Made by a program: the position numbers and the translations under genes | Notes under the pieces: model-generated | What the model saw: only the letters and a program-made list of their open reading frames with translations | Database searches by the model: none | Told to the model about the DNA's origin: nothing | Part shown: piece by piece, positions 25,605 to 34,458 of the stretch | How the letters are laid out: each line of letters begins with the position of its first letter | How positions within the stretch are numbered: position 1 is the stretch's first letter | Assembly (NCBI RefSeq): GCF_011762005.1 | Contig: NZ_JAASQU010000001.1 | Span: forward strand, 985,974 to 1,049,973 | Source of the DNA: Qipengyuania flava | Lineage (GTDB): Bacteria > Pseudomonadota > Alphaproteobacteria > Sphingomonadales > Sphingomonadaceae | Length of the DNA stretch: 64,000 nt | Reading direction: 5' to 3'

Positions 25605-26467
25605 GCGACGCGCGCCAGCAATTGGTCGATCGCCTCGCGTGCCGCGGGCTCGTCGAGCGTGGGCGCATGCCCGACGCCGGGAACGGTAGCCGCAATCGCC
25701 CTGGGCGCGCGCTGCTGCATTTCAGCGAATGCCGTGGGCGAGAGCAATTGCGACAATTCGCCGCGCAGCAGCGCCAGCGGGTTTTGCGCCAGCCGGTCGA
25801 AAGCGGGCCACAGATCGGGCGGAACCGCCGCCTCGTCCGCGGCGATGATCGGTTCGGCGATCTTCATATCGTAATCGAACGCGATCCGGCCGTTGTTGCA
25901 CAGCGTCAGCGAACGCTTCGCCATCGCGATCCATTGTTCGGTTTCATACCCGGGGAAAGCCGCGCCATGCGTTTCTTCCAATGCGCGTGCGGCATGCATC
26001 CAGGTGGGGAAGCTGCGCCCCTGCCCGATATAGGACTTGATCGCATCGAGCCCCGCAGTTTCGAGCACCGGACCGACATCGTTGAGCAGGGCCGCCGCCA
26101 CACGATCGGGTTCGATGGCCGCCAGCGCAAGAGTGATCAACCCGCCCATCGAGGTCCCGATCGAGACGAATTGCGCGATACCCTCTGCCTCGAGCAGGGC
26201 CATCAGATCACCCGTATAGCTGCCGACCTGGTAGCTCGCGGGGTCCTCCGCATAATCGCTGTCGCCGCGACCGCGCATCGACGGCACGAGCACGCGCCAG
26301 CCCTGCGAGGCGATATGCGGCGCCAGATCTTCGAAATCGCGCGCATTGCGCGTCAGCCCATGCAGGCAGATGACCGGCGGGCGCGCATTGGCGGCACCAT
26401 ATTCGCGAAAATGCAGGGTGAGACCGTCGGCGCTCTGCCAGTGACGGTCGGTGTAGCTGGTATCCAT
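25601..26467 (-). CDS. Alpha/beta hydrolase
   Basis: 288-residue alpha/beta-fold hydrolase. The oxyanion-hole motif is CLHGLTRNARDFEDLAP, the nucleophile Ser lies in GTSMGGLITL, and the catalytic His in VPGVGHAPTLDEP; an acid residue probably sits in the PDLWPAFDRLAQN region or shortly after. It is close to small esterase/hydrolase proteins with no assigned substrate. No signal peptide is seen, so it should be cytoplasmic. It is coupled with the glycosyltransferase (ATGA overlap) and divergent from selO; 75 bases separate the starts. Confidence 0.86.
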   Translation of the reverse strand: MDTSYTDRHWQSADGLTLHFREYGAANARPPVICLHGLTRNARDFEDLAPHIASQGWRVLVPSMRGRGDSDYAEDPASYQVGSYTGDLMALLEAEGIAQFVSIGTSMGGLITLALAAIEPDRVAAALLNDVGPVLETAGLDAIKSYIGQGRSFPTWMHAARALEETHGAAFPGYETEQWIAMAKRSLTLCNNGRIAFDYDMKIAEPIIAADEAAVPPDLWPAFDRLAQNPLALLRGELSQLLSPTAFAEMQQRAPRAIAATVPGVGHAPTLDEPAAREAIDQLLARVA

Positions 26468-26542
26468 GTCCGGTGGCGAAAACCTTAGTCGCTTGGCGTT
26501 ACTGCCCTTGTATCGGGCTGTCTCGCCGCCCACTATCGCTGC

Positions 26543-27958
26543 ATGCGCGCCGAACCGCAAGCCGCGAGCTATCGCCCCGACACGCCTCTGGCTTCGCTGG
26601 CCGACTGGATTGGCGATCCTGTCGCCGCGGCGGACTTCCCGCAAACGCTGCTGCGCTTCCGCAACGACCGGTATGCCGCGACCGTCGGGCTGGCCGGACT
26701 GACGGACGCTGAGTGGGTGCGGCATTTCGGCCGGTTCACGCCTCTTGATGGCAATCTGCCCGAGCCGATGGCCCTGCGCTATCACGGGCACCAATTCCGC
26801 GTGTACAATCCCGAAATCGGCGACGGCCGCGGCTTTCTGTTCGCGCAGTTGCGCGATGGCGAGGACCGCCTGCTCGACCTCGGGACCAAGGGATCGGGCC
26901 AGACGCCATGGAGCCGCGCGGGCGACGGCAGGCTAACGCTGAAAGGCGCGGTGCGCGAAATTCTCGCCACCGAAATGCTCGAAGCGCTCGGCGTCAATAC
27001 TTCGAAGACCTTCAGCGTGGTGGAAACGGGCGAAGCCCTGACCCGCGGCGACGAACCGAGCCCGACCCGTTCGGCGGTGATGACGCGATTGAGCCATGGC
27101 CACATTCGCATCGGCACCTTCCAGCGGTTGCTGGCGCTGGAAGAACGCGATCACATGGCGCAATTGGTCGACTATTGCCTGGCACAGTTTCCGGGCCCGA
27201 TGCCACCAGGAGATGCGCCCGGTCGCGACGAACCGGCGGTCCAGCTGATGCACCAGCTGGTCGAACGGATGGCGGACCTCGCGGCAAGCTGGATGGTCGC
27301 CGGATTTGTCCACGGCGTGCTCAACACCGACAACATGAACATTTCCGGCGAGAGTTTCGACTACGGCCCCTGGCGCTTCCTGCCCAAATGGGATCCGGGC
27401 TTTACCGCCGCCTATTTCGATCACCAGGGTCTCTATGCTTTTGGTCGCCAACCCGAAGCGCTGCACTGGAACTGCGGCCAGTTCGCGGTTGCCTTGCGGC
27501 TGCTGGTCGATGTGCCGCCGCTGATTACCGCGATGGAGCGTTTCGGGCCGCTCTACATGGCGGCGATCGGCCGGCGCTGGTGCTGGCGGCTCGGCGTGGC
27601 CAGCCGCGGGGCGGAAGAGGACGGCGCGCTCGTCGCCGCATGCGAGGCGACCTTGCGCGAAACCGGCATGTCGCCCGACGCCTTCTTCTTCGCTCACAGG
27701 GGCGGTCGCGACGCCAAAGGGGCACTGGCCGATGCGCTGGCAGGATACGAGCCGGTGGCCGACGATCATCCCTACTGGCAGGGCGAAGCGCCGCAATCGA
27801 TGCTGATCGACGAAGTCGAGGCGATCTGGGCGGCGATCGCCGAAAATGACGACTGGCGGCCGCTTGCCGACAAGGTCGCGGCCGTGCGTGCGATGGGCGC
27901 GGCGCATGGCGCACCACCCGAGCCTGCAGGCCATTCACCGCAGGCAGAGGCGACTTGA
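26543..27958 (+). CDS. selO: Protein adenylyltransferase SelO (YdiU family)
   Basis: 471-residue pseudokinase-fold AMP transferase. SelO motifs: ALRYHGHQFRVYNPEIGDGRGFLFAQLRD, LDLGTKGSGQTPWSRAGDGRLTLKGAVREILATEMLEALG, SHGHIRIGTFQRL, and the metal-binding HGVLNTDNMNISGESFDYGPWRFL. Known members transfer AMP to Ser/Thr/Tyr of proteins in redox stress. The C-terminus (HSPQAEAT) lacks the redox-active cysteine found near the end of E. coli SelO, so the known disulfide switch is probably absent here. The start at 26543 fits the usual length. Confidence 0.93.
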   Translation: MRAEPQAASYRPDTPLASLADWIGDPVAAADFPQTLLRFRNDRYAATVGLAGLTDAEWVRHFGRFTPLDGNLPEPMALRYHGHQFRVYNPEIGDGRGFLFAQLRDGEDRLLDLGTKGSGQTPWSRAGDGRLTLKGAVREILATEMLEALGVNTSKTFSVVETGEALTRGDEPSPTRSAVMTRLSHGHIRIGTFQRLLALEERDHMAQLVDYCLAQFPGPMPPGDAPGRDEPAVQLMHQLVERMADLAASWMVAGFVHGVLNTDNMNISGESFDYGPWRFLPKWDPGFTAAYFDHQGLYAFGRQPEALHWNCGQFAVALRLLVDVPPLITAMERFGPLYMAAIGRRWCWRLGVASRGAEEDGALVAACEATLRETGMSPDAFFFAHRGGRDAKGALADALAGYEPVADDHPYWQGEAPQSMLIDEVEAIWAAIAENDDWRPLADKVAAVRAMGAAHGAPPEPAGHSPQAEAT

Positions 27959-28026
27959 ATTGACGCCGCGCCCGCGTGCCCCCAAGTAGGCGCGTATCCA
28001 GTCGCAAACAGGACATATACAGCGCA

Positions 28027-29439
28027 ATGACGACCGAACTGGTCTCCACCGAACCCGCAACCGGCAAGGAAATCTGGCGCGGAACATCGGGCAATGTCGA
28101 CGATACGATCGAACGCGCACGCAAGGCCATGCGGCAATGGGCCCGCGAACCGCTCGGCCGCCGGATCGAATTCATGCGCCGCTTCGCCAATGAAGTGCGC
28201 AAGCATGGCGAAACCTTCGCCGAACTGATTGCGCGCGAAACGGGCAAGCCCTTGTGGGAAGCGCGGACCGAAGTCGAAGCGGTGATCGGCAAGGTCGAGA
28301 TTTCGATCACTGCCTATGCCGAACGGACCGGGCAGAAGAAGCTCAACAGCGCGCTGCAGGGCACTGCGGCTTTGCGTCACAAGCCGCATGGCGTGATGGC
28401 GGTGCTGGGGCCGTACAACTTCCCCGCGCACCTGCCCAACGGCCACATCGTACCCGCGCTGATCGCGGGCAATGTGGTGATCTTCAAGCCAAGCGAGAAA
28501 ACCCCCGCGGTCGGCGAATTCCTGACGCGCTGCTTCCACGAGGCGAAAGTGCCCGAGGGCGTCGTCCAGTGCATCCATGGCGGTGTCGAGGTCGGCCAGG
28601 CGCTGGTCGAGCACTGGATGGTCGATGGCGTGCTATTCACGGGATCGGCCCGCGCGGGGATTGCGATCAACCGCAAGCTGGCTTCGGACCCGGGCAAGAT
28701 CGTGGCGCTCGAAATGGGCGGAAACAACCCGATCGTCATGCTCGATACACCCAAGATCGAGGACGCGGCAGCCACCATCGTGCAATCCGCCTTCACCACT
28801 GCAGGCCAGCGCTGCACCGCCGCGCGGCGCCTGATCGTGGTCGATTCGATGTTCGACAAGATCGTCCCGGCGGTGAAATCGCTCGCCGAGCGGCTGATCG
28901 TCGACGAACCTTTCGCCGAACCGCAGCCCTACATGGGCTGCGTGATCGACAACGGCACGGCCGACCTGTTGTCGGAGAGCTTCCTCGCACTGATGAGCCG
29001 GGGCGGTTCGCCGATCATGCATATGAAGCGCCGTGACGAGAAATTGCCCTTCCTGTCACCTGCGATCCTCGATGCGACCGAAATACACGAGCGCCCCGAT
29101 ATCGAACTGTTCGGACCGCTGCTGCAAGTGATCCGCGTGCCCGATTTCGACGCCGCGATCGTCGAAGCGAACAACACGCGCTATGGCCTTTCGGCCTCGC
29201 TCATCGGCGGCAAGCCCGCCGATTTCGAGCATTTCTGGAGCGAGATCCGCGCCGGAATCGTCAATTGGAACCGGCCCACCAACGGTGCCTCTTCGGCAGC
29301 GCCGTTCGGCGGCGTAGGCCTGTCGGGCAACCATCGCCCGGCCGCGTTCTACGCCGCAGACTATTGCGCCTATCCGGTCGCCAGCAACGAGATGGAGCAG
29401 CCGCGCGCGAGCCTAGGCGTGGGCCTCAGGGAAGGCTGA
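28027..29439 (+). CDS. astD: Succinylglutamate-semialdehyde dehydrogenase
   Basis: 470-residue NAD-dependent aldehyde dehydrogenase. AstD-type sequence is seen throughout: ARETGKPLWEARTEVEAVIGKVEISITAY, AVLGPYNFPAHLPNGHIVPALIAGN, LEMGGNNPIVML with the catalytic Glu, TTAGQRCTAARRL with the catalytic Cys, and the end GNHRPAAFYAADYCAYPVAS. It oxidises N-succinylglutamate semialdehyde in the arginine succinyltransferase pathway. The other ast genes are not in the window. selO lies 68 bases upstream on the same strand. The 3' end faces a convergent lipoprotein gene 24 bases away with no obvious terminator. Confidence 0.93.
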   Translation: MTTELVSTEPATGKEIWRGTSGNVDDTIERARKAMRQWAREPLGRRIEFMRRFANEVRKHGETFAELIARETGKPLWEARTEVEAVIGKVEISITAYAERTGQKKLNSALQGTAALRHKPHGVMAVLGPYNFPAHLPNGHIVPALIAGNVVIFKPSEKTPAVGEFLTRCFHEAKVPEGVVQCIHGGVEVGQALVEHWMVDGVLFTGSARAGIAINRKLASDPGKIVALEMGGNNPIVMLDTPKIEDAAATIVQSAFTTAGQRCTAARRLIVVDSMFDKIVPAVKSLAERLIVDEPFAEPQPYMGCVIDNGTADLLSESFLALMSRGGSPIMHMKRRDEKLPFLSPAILDATEIHERPDIELFGPLLQVIRVPDFDAAIVEANNTRYGLSASLIGGKPADFEHFWSEIRAGIVNWNRPTNGASSAAPFGGVGLSGNHRPAAFYAADYCAYPVASNEMEQPRASLGVGLREG

Positions 29440-29463
29440 CGATCGGCGGGCTGAGGCCTGCGA

Positions 29464-30174
29464 TCAATCGGTGGTGACGAGGTCTATCTCGGTCACACCC
29501 TGCGACAGCCGGCGGCCGTAGACGACATAGGCCGCCTTGCCCTTGGTGCCGCTGAGGATGTTGTCGCCTGCACTCTTGGTGTGTTCGGCACTGTAACCTG
29601 CCGCACGGGCGCGGGTGTAATAGAATGCCAGCACTTCCTCGAGCGCCACCGGCGTCAGGAATGAAACGACGCGCAGCGCGCAATCGCCCTCGTCCGTGCC
29701 CGCAGCTTCCTGCGTGTTGCCGCGCGGATAGACGGGGAATGCGGTAGGCAGCTTGGCCGCCCAAGACGACGTGTATTCGACCTTGTCGCCGCAATTCTCG
29801 CCACCCGGCGAAACCGCCGCACGCGCCGCTGCGATCATGGCGGCGCTGGGCTGGCCATCCGCGCCCAGCGAAAGTGCCGACGGGGGCGACACCAGTTCGC
29901 TGCGCCCGCCGACCAGTTCGGCTGCCCGGCTGCGTGCCGTCTCGACCGCGCGGGGCGATTTGTCGATATCGGGAATTGAGACGTTGCCCGTGCCCGACAG
30001 CGCTGCATTCGCTTCATTGCTGCCAGCAAGATCGGGATCGGTCGCCAGTTCGCCATTGAGCGCCTGTTCGCTCGCCGGGTCCATCGCGTCGCCTGCGGCC
30101 TCATCCTCTGCCTTGTCGCCGCAACTAGCCAAAAGGACGACGGGAACGAGGGAGACCAGCAGGCGACGTTTCAT
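29464..30174 (-). CDS. Putative lipoprotein, unknown function
   Basis: 236-residue protein with a lipoprotein signal peptide (MKRRLLVSLVPVVLLASC, Cys18). The mature part starts with an acidic, low-complexity region (residues ~19-70) and ends in a compact domain of about 110 residues (KVEYTSSWAAKLPTAFPVYPRGNTQEAAGTDEGDCALRVV... VLAFYYTRARAAGYSAEH), which resembles the fold of small surface-exposed sensor domains but is not a family I can name. AGAGG lies before ATG 30174; an upstream in-frame ATG at 30198 is less likely. Confidence 0.7.
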   Translation of the reverse strand: MKRRLLVSLVPVVLLASCGDKAEDEAAGDAMDPASEQALNGELATDPDLAGSNEANAALSGTGNVSIPDIDKSPRAVETARSRAAELVGGRSELVSPPSALSLGADGQPSAAMIAAARAAVSPGGENCGDKVEYTSSWAAKLPTAFPVYPRGNTQEAAGTDEGDCALRVVSFLTPVALEEVLAFYYTRARAAGYSAEHTKSAGDNILSGTKGKAAYVVYGRRLSQGVTEIDLVTTD

Positions 30175-30353
30175 CAATAGACCTCTACTTGGGAACAAGA
30201 GCCCCCTAGGCCGGAAGCGGCCGGCTTAGCCAGTGTGCTCGATGTTGCTGCACCATAGCGGGACAGGCCCCACGCGAATGGTTAAAGGGCGCCGCCCGCC
30301 TCCCTCGCGGGAGACCGGACGACGCCCACACGGCCCGGTGGGGACCGCGTTAT

Positions 30354-30377
30354 CCGGTCGTGGGTGGGCACGACCGG
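30354..30377. terminator. Hairpin downstream of the glycine-zipper gene (possible terminator)
   Basis: Perfect 9-bp inverted repeat CCGGTCGTG / CACGACCGG with a six-base loop, 11 bases after the stop of the leftward glycine-zipper gene. There is no T run on either strand after it, so it is not a standard intrinsic terminator. It could still slow polymerase or protect the 3' end of the mRNA. Confidence 0.4.
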
Positions 30378-30388
30378 AAGCTGTTCGA

Positions 30389-30883
30389 TCAGCCGCAGCG
30401 CGTGCTCGAGCGGTCGATGGTGCGGCCCAGCAGCGCGCCGGCCGCGCCGCCGAGGATAGCGCCGAGGGTGCGGTCGCCACCGCTGCCTGCGACTTCGTGG
30501 CCAAGCAGCGCGCCGACGCCGGCGCCGACCAGCAGGCCAGTGGTGCCGTTGTCACGCTTGCAGTAATAGCGCCCGTCATTGCCGCGCCAGACGCGCGTGT
30601 TGTTGCGCACCGGCTGGCCGTAATTGCGGTCGTAACCCATGTAATAAGGGCGGACATCGCGGCGGTCGCCACGGTAGTCGCGATAGTCACGGTAATCCCG
30701 ATAATCGCGGTCGCGATATTGGCGATGCTTGCGGTCGCGCTTGTGTTCGAAGGTCAAATCGCCGGTAGCGGCGGCGTGCGCGCCCGTGAGCGCGTGCATG
30801 GCGGGTGCCGCACTGGCAGGGAGGGCAATGGCGAGGCCTGTCGCGGCGAGAGCGAGCGAAGCGGCTTTGAATGGATTGGGCAT
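30389..30883 (-). CDS. Glycine-zipper 2TM-domain envelope protein
   Basis: 164-residue exported protein. The signal peptide (MPNPFKAASLALAATGLAIALPASA) is followed by a very basic, Tyr-rich tract with five near-identical DYR units (RDRDYRDYRDYRDYRGDRR). The C-terminal part is a glycine-zipper: GLLVGAGVGALLGHEVAGSGGDRTLGAILGGAAGALLGRTID, matching the 17-kDa-antigen/2TM family that sits in the outer membrane or periplasm. The final Cys (STRCG) and one in YYCKRDNG may pair. The role is probably envelope stability (inference). The DYR units give a short direct repeat in the DNA near 30665-30715. Confidence 0.8.
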   Translation of the reverse strand: MPNPFKAASLALAATGLAIALPASAAPAMHALTGAHAAATGDLTFEHKRDRKHRQYRDRDYRDYRDYRDYRGDRRDVRPYYMGYDRNYGQPVRNNTRVWRGNDGRYYCKRDNGTTGLLVGAGVGALLGHEVAGSGGDRTLGAILGGAAGALLGRTIDRSSTRCG

Positions 30884-31064
30884 GGGGGCGTCCTTTTTTC
30901 TTCCTGCGACCGGCGGAAGCGCTCCGTCGATGCGTTAAGCTTTACGCCCCCGAATCTGAACCGAATGCAACCGCGCTGTCAGATTCGGATTTTTCGACGA
31001 AGCGTTTGCGACCCGTCGGCGGATTGCGCTTGCGACCCCCTCCAGGGCCGCCTAGCGCGCGCCA

Positions 31065-31964
31065 ATGAACAGCGCCCCCGCCCCGCTCGATCGCACCGGA
31101 CTGACGGCTGCGCTTGGCGCCTACGTCATCTGGGGGTTGATGCCGCTCTACCTGCTGCTGGTTCGCAGCGTGCCCGCGTTCGAATTCGTTGGCTGGCGCA
31201 TCATCTGGACGCTGCCGCTGTGCCTTCTCATCGCGCTGTTGCGCAAGCAATGGCCCGAATTGCGGGCGGCGTTCGCCCATCGCCGGACGCTTGGCTGGCT
31301 CGCGCTCAGCGCCACGCTGATCGCGGTCAACTGGGTGGTCTATGTCTGGGCGATCCAGAACGGGCAGGTCTATGCCGCCAGCCTGGGCTATTACATAAAC
31401 CCGCTGGTCAATGTGCTGCTGGGCACAATGTTGCTCGGCGAGCGGCTGACCAGAAGGCAATGGATTGCCGTCGCGCTTGCTGCCATCGGTGTCTCGCTGC
31501 TCGCGGCAGGCGCGCTGACAACCTTGTGGATCAGCCTGACGCTCGCGCTCAGCTTCGGCAGCTACGGCCTGATTCGCAAGCAGGTCGCGGTCGGAGCGGT
31601 CCCCGGGCTGACGATCGAATCGACCCTGTTGCTGGTGCCTTCGTTCGGGGTCGCGCTTTATTATGCGCAGACCGAGGGTTCGTCCTTCGCGGTATCCCCC
31701 GAACTCAGCCTCGCGATCATGGCTGGTGGAGCTTTCACCGCCTTCCCGTTGCTGCTGTTCGCCATCGCCGCGCGCAAGCTGCCCTACTCGACGCTGGGCT
31801 TCATCCAGTTCCTCGCGCCGAGCATCGTTTTCATTCTCGGGCTCACCGTTTTCGGCGAAGAGCTGAAACCCGCGCAAGCCGCCTGCTTCGCCTGCATCTG
31901 GGCAGCCGCGGCGGTGTTCGCATGGGATATGATCGCGCGGTCTAGGAAGCCAGCCGCCAGCTGA
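31065..31964 (+). CDS. rarD: EamA-family transporter RarD
   Basis: 299-residue ten-helix drug/metabolite transporter. RarD-specific sequence is clear: [82 protein letters not shown] and [24 protein letters not shown]. The transported compound is unknown; the original link with chloramphenicol sensitivity is indirect. About 180 bases without a supported gene precede it. Its last 23 bases overlap the end of the convergent pyrC. Confidence 0.93.
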   Translation: MNSAPAPLDRTGLTAALGAYVIWGLMPLYLLLVRSVPAFEFVGWRIIWTLPLCLLIALLRKQWPELRAAFAHRRTLGWLALSATLIAVNWVVYVWAIQNGQVYAASLGYYINPLVNVLLGTMLLGERLTRRQWIAVALAAIGVSLLAAGALTTLWISLTLALSFGSYGLIRKQVAVGAVPGLTIESTLLLVPSFGVALYYAQTEGSSFAVSPELSLAIMAGGAFTAFPLLLFAIAARKLPYSTLGFIQFLAPSIVFILGLTVFGEELKPAQAACFACIWAAAAVFAWDMIARSRKPAAS

Positions 31965-32979
31965 GCGTTTCGCCCGCATGAAAGGGCACGATCCGCGCCT
32001 CGCCGCCGTCGACTTCCTGCGGGACCTCGACCGGGGCCTTTTCCAGCGTAATCCGCTCCTCGTTTGGGGCGAGCCCGTAGAATGCCGGGCCGTTGAGGCT
32101 GGCGAAGGCTTCGAACCGGTCGAGCGCATCCTCGTCCTCGAACACCTGCACATAGCTCTCGAGCGCGAATGGCGCGTTGAAGATACCGGCGCAGCCGCAG
32201 TCGCTTTCCTTCGCATGGCGATGGTGCGGTGCGCTGTCGGTGCCGAGGAAATATTTGCCCGAACCGCTGGTCGCTGCACCGCGCAGCGCGAGGCGATGCT
32301 GTTCGCGTTTCGCCACCGGCAGGCAATACATATGCGGCCGGATGCCGCCGACCAGAATGTCGTTGCGGTTGATGTGCAGGTGCTGTGGCGTGATCGTGGC
32401 CGCAACGTTGGGGCCCGCGCTCTCGACGAAGCTTACCGCCTGCATTGTGGTGATGTGCTCGAAGATCACGCGCAGCGTCGGCAGCCGGTCGACCAGCGGT
32501 TGCAGGATCCGATCGATGAACACCGCCTCGCGGTCGAAAATGTCGATGTCGGGCGTGGTCACTTCGCCATGGACGCACAGCGGCATGCCGATTTCGGCCA
32601 TCCGTTCGAGAACGCCCATGATGTTCGCAACATCGGTCACGCCATGCGCCGAATTGGTCGTCGCGCCCGCGGGATAGAGCTTGGCCGCGGTCAGCACGCC
32701 GTCGGCATGCCCCGCCGCGAGATCGTCGGCATCGCTCTCATCTGTCAGATAAGCGGTCATCAGCGGTGTGAAGGCGACACCCTCGGGTACGGCCGCCACG
32801 ATGCGATCGCGATAGGCTGCCGCCAGCGCGGTGGTGGTGACCGGCGGGGCGAGATTGGGCATGACGATGGCACGCGCGAACTGGCGCGCGGTTTGCGGCA
32901 CCACCGCGCGCATCGTCTCACCATCGCGGAAATGCAGATGCCAGTCGTCGGGGCGGCGGATTGTCAGCGATTCGACCAT
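31942..32979 (-). CDS. pyrC: Dihydroorotase (PyrC type)
   Basis: 345-residue zinc enzyme of pyrimidine synthesis that interconverts carbamoyl-aspartate and dihydroorotate. E. coli-type PyrC features: [25 protein letters not shown] with the metal ligands [36 protein letters not shown] with the carboxylated Lys, [23 protein letters not shown] and [18 protein letters not shown] 32979 gives the normal N-terminus; a GTG at 33015 is in frame. It is divergent from ygfZ and overlaps rarD at its 3' end by 23 bases. The other pyrimidine gene here, pyrE, lies ~16 kb away. Confidence 0.95.
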   Translation of the reverse strand: MVESLTIRRPDDWHLHFRDGETMRAVVPQTARQFARAIVMPNLAPPVTTTALAAAYRDRIVAAVPEGVAFTPLMTAYLTDESDADDLAAGHADGVLTAAKLYPAGATTNSAHGVTDVANIMGVLERMAEIGMPLCVHGEVTTPDIDIFDREAVFIDRILQPLVDRLPTLRVIFEHITTMQAVSFVESAGPNVAATITPQHLHINRNDILVGGIRPHMYCLPVAKREQHRLALRGAATSGSGKYFLGTDSAPHHRHAKESDCGCAGIFNAPFALESYVQVFEDEDALDRFEAFASLNGPAFYGLAPNEERITLEKAPVEVPQEVDGGEARIVPFHAGETLSWRLAS

Positions 32980-33017
32980 GCGGTTGCCTATGGCCGCGAG
33001 TGGCCTATCTGTCACGC

Positions 33018-33764
33018 ATGACCGCTACCCGTCTCAAGCATCGCGCCGTGATCCGTATGTTGAGCGAAGACCCCGAAGAGGATGTCCTCGCCTTCCTTCA
33101 GGGTCTGGTTACGAATGACGTAACCGGCACGCTCCCCGTCTATGCCGGATTGCTGACGCCACAGGGCAAGACGCTGTTCGACTTTCTCGTCTGGCCGGGC
33201 GCCAAGGGGGAAGCGCTGATCGATTGCGAAGCGAATGCCGCGGAGGATCTGGCCAAGCGGCTTTCGCTTTACCGGCTGCGCCGCAAGATCTCGATCGCGC
33301 TCGATCCGTCGGTAGCGGTACACTGGCAGCGCGAAATGGGCGATGGCGGTGCGGTCGATCCCCGGCTTGGAGCTTTGGGCCAGAGGTGGCTGGCGCCGGT
33401 GGTAGAATCGCAGGACGGGAATGCGGATGAGGAATGGCGTAACCATCGGCTTGCGCTGGGGGTGCCCGAGGGCCGGGCCGAACTCGCCGATATCCTGTGG
33501 CTTGAAACCAATGCGGTCGAACTCAAAGGGGTCAGCTTCGACAAGGGCTGTTACATCGGTCAGGAAAACACTGCACGGATGAACTGGCGCAGCAAGGTCA
33601 ACCGGAGACTGGTGGTCGTGCCGCTGGACCAATCGGACGCCAAGCGCCGCAAGGCCGAATATCCCGATCTCGGCCTGGCAGTCGATCACTTGCGACTGGA
33701 CGCCATCGATGTCGCCGCCGCCCCTGAGTGGATGAAGCCGGGGCTCAGTCCTTCGGACCAGTAA
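33018..33764 (+). CDS. ygfZ: Folate-binding Fe-S cluster repair protein YgfZ
   Basis: 248-residue tetrahydrofolate-binding protein related to GcvT, needed for some [Fe-S] enzymes. The family signature is [19 protein letters not shown], where the Cys in KGCYIGQE is essential in E. coli YgfZ. The N-terminal part ([12 protein letters not shown]...[17 protein letters not shown]) is typical. The ATG at 33018 lies close to the divergent pyrC, only 38 bases between the two starts. The last 20 bases overlap the convergent tetR-type gene. Confidence 0.92.
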   Translation: MTATRLKHRAVIRMLSEDPEEDVLAFLQGLVTNDVTGTLPVYAGLLTPQGKTLFDFLVWPGAKGEALIDCEANAAEDLAKRLSLYRLRRKISIALDPSVAVHWQREMGDGGAVDPRLGALGQRWLAPVVESQDGNADEEWRNHRLALGVPEGRAELADILWLETNAVELKGVSFDKGCYIGQENTARMNWRSKVNRRLVVVPLDQSDAKRRKAEYPDLGLAVDHLRLDAIDVAAAPEWMKPGLSPSDQ

Positions 33765-34344
33765 TCTCCATCGAGCGCACGAGCATCCGCTCGGCCCGGT
33801 CGCGCGCCGCCGTTTCCGGCAGGCCCAGCGAACGCGACAGCGCCGTGCCGATCAGTGCATCGCCCATTGCCATCAGCACCAGCGCGAGCGTTTCCTCATG
33901 GACCTGCGCGGGCTGCGCGCCGTGTTCGGCCTCTTCGGGTGCGATCTCGTCCACCAGTTGGTGAATTGTCTCCACGATCGGCGTGAGCGCGTCCTCATTG
34001 CCGGTCAGGATCATCCAGCTGGCTAGTGCGCCTGCCCCTTCCTTGTCGAAAGCGTCGAACGCCAGATCGACCACCTCGCGCGGGCTGCCCAGCCCTGCGC
34101 GGCTCGCGCGCACGGCATCGATGATGGTGTCGCAAACAGCCTTTGCGAGATGCCCGGCCAGCTCCTTCTGCAGCCCTGCCGCCGAACCGAAATGATGCAG
34201 CAGGTTTGCATGGGTGCGCCCGATACGCGCGCCGACCGCCTTCAGCGTGACCGACTGCGGCCCGGTTTCGATCAGCAGCCCCCTCGCCGCCTCGAGCGCG
34301 GCGAGCCGCGACTCTTGGGGCGATAATCTTTTACGTGTGGCCAT
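33745..34344 (-). CDS. TetR-family transcriptional regulator
   Basis: 199-residue repressor. N-terminal HTH (RLAALEAARGLLIETGPQSVTLKAVGARIGRTHANLLHHFGSAAGL) is followed by a helical ligand-binding domain with no assigned ligand. It is divergent from a predicted metal-dependent hydrolase gene, and a perfect 9-5-9 palindrome in between (34407-34429) is its likely operator. Its 3' end overlaps ygfZ by 20 bases. Autoregulation together with control of the divergent gene is the simplest reading. Confidence 0.88.
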   Translation of the reverse strand: MATRKRLSPQESRLAALEAARGLLIETGPQSVTLKAVGARIGRTHANLLHHFGSAAGLQKELAGHLAKAVCDTIIDAVRASRAGLGSPREVVDLAFDAFDKEGAGALASWMILTGNEDALTPIVETIHQLVDEIAPEEAEHGAQPAQVHEETLALVLMAMGDALIGTALSRSLGLPETAARDRAERMLVRSMEITGPKD

Positions 34345-34397
34345 TGCGACGGCGTTAACCCATCGGGACGCGCGGGCAAAGCGGTAACCACTTATTA

Positions 34398-34429
34398 TTG
34401 ACAGCTATGTAAGTAGCGCTTACTTACAT
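34398..34429 (+). promoter_or_regulatory. Promoter with TetR-type operator palindrome
   Basis: ATGTAAGTA-GCGCT-TACTTACAT at 34407-34429 is a perfect inverted repeat with 9-base arms, a classic TetR operator size. A consensus -35 TTGACA sits at 34398-34403; with a 17-base spacer the -10 would be TACTTA at 34421-34426, inside the right arm. Repressor bound here would cover the promoter of the hydrolase gene, whose ATG is at 34459. It lies 63 bases before the regulator's own start. Confidence 0.82.
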
Positions 34430-34458
34430 CAATGTCAGTTAATCACGCGGAGCCCAGC

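Noticed and set aside
30665-30715. Short tandem repeat that looked like a CRISPR-like or VNTR array
   Set aside because: It is the coding repeat for the DYR units of the glycine-zipper protein, with no spacers.
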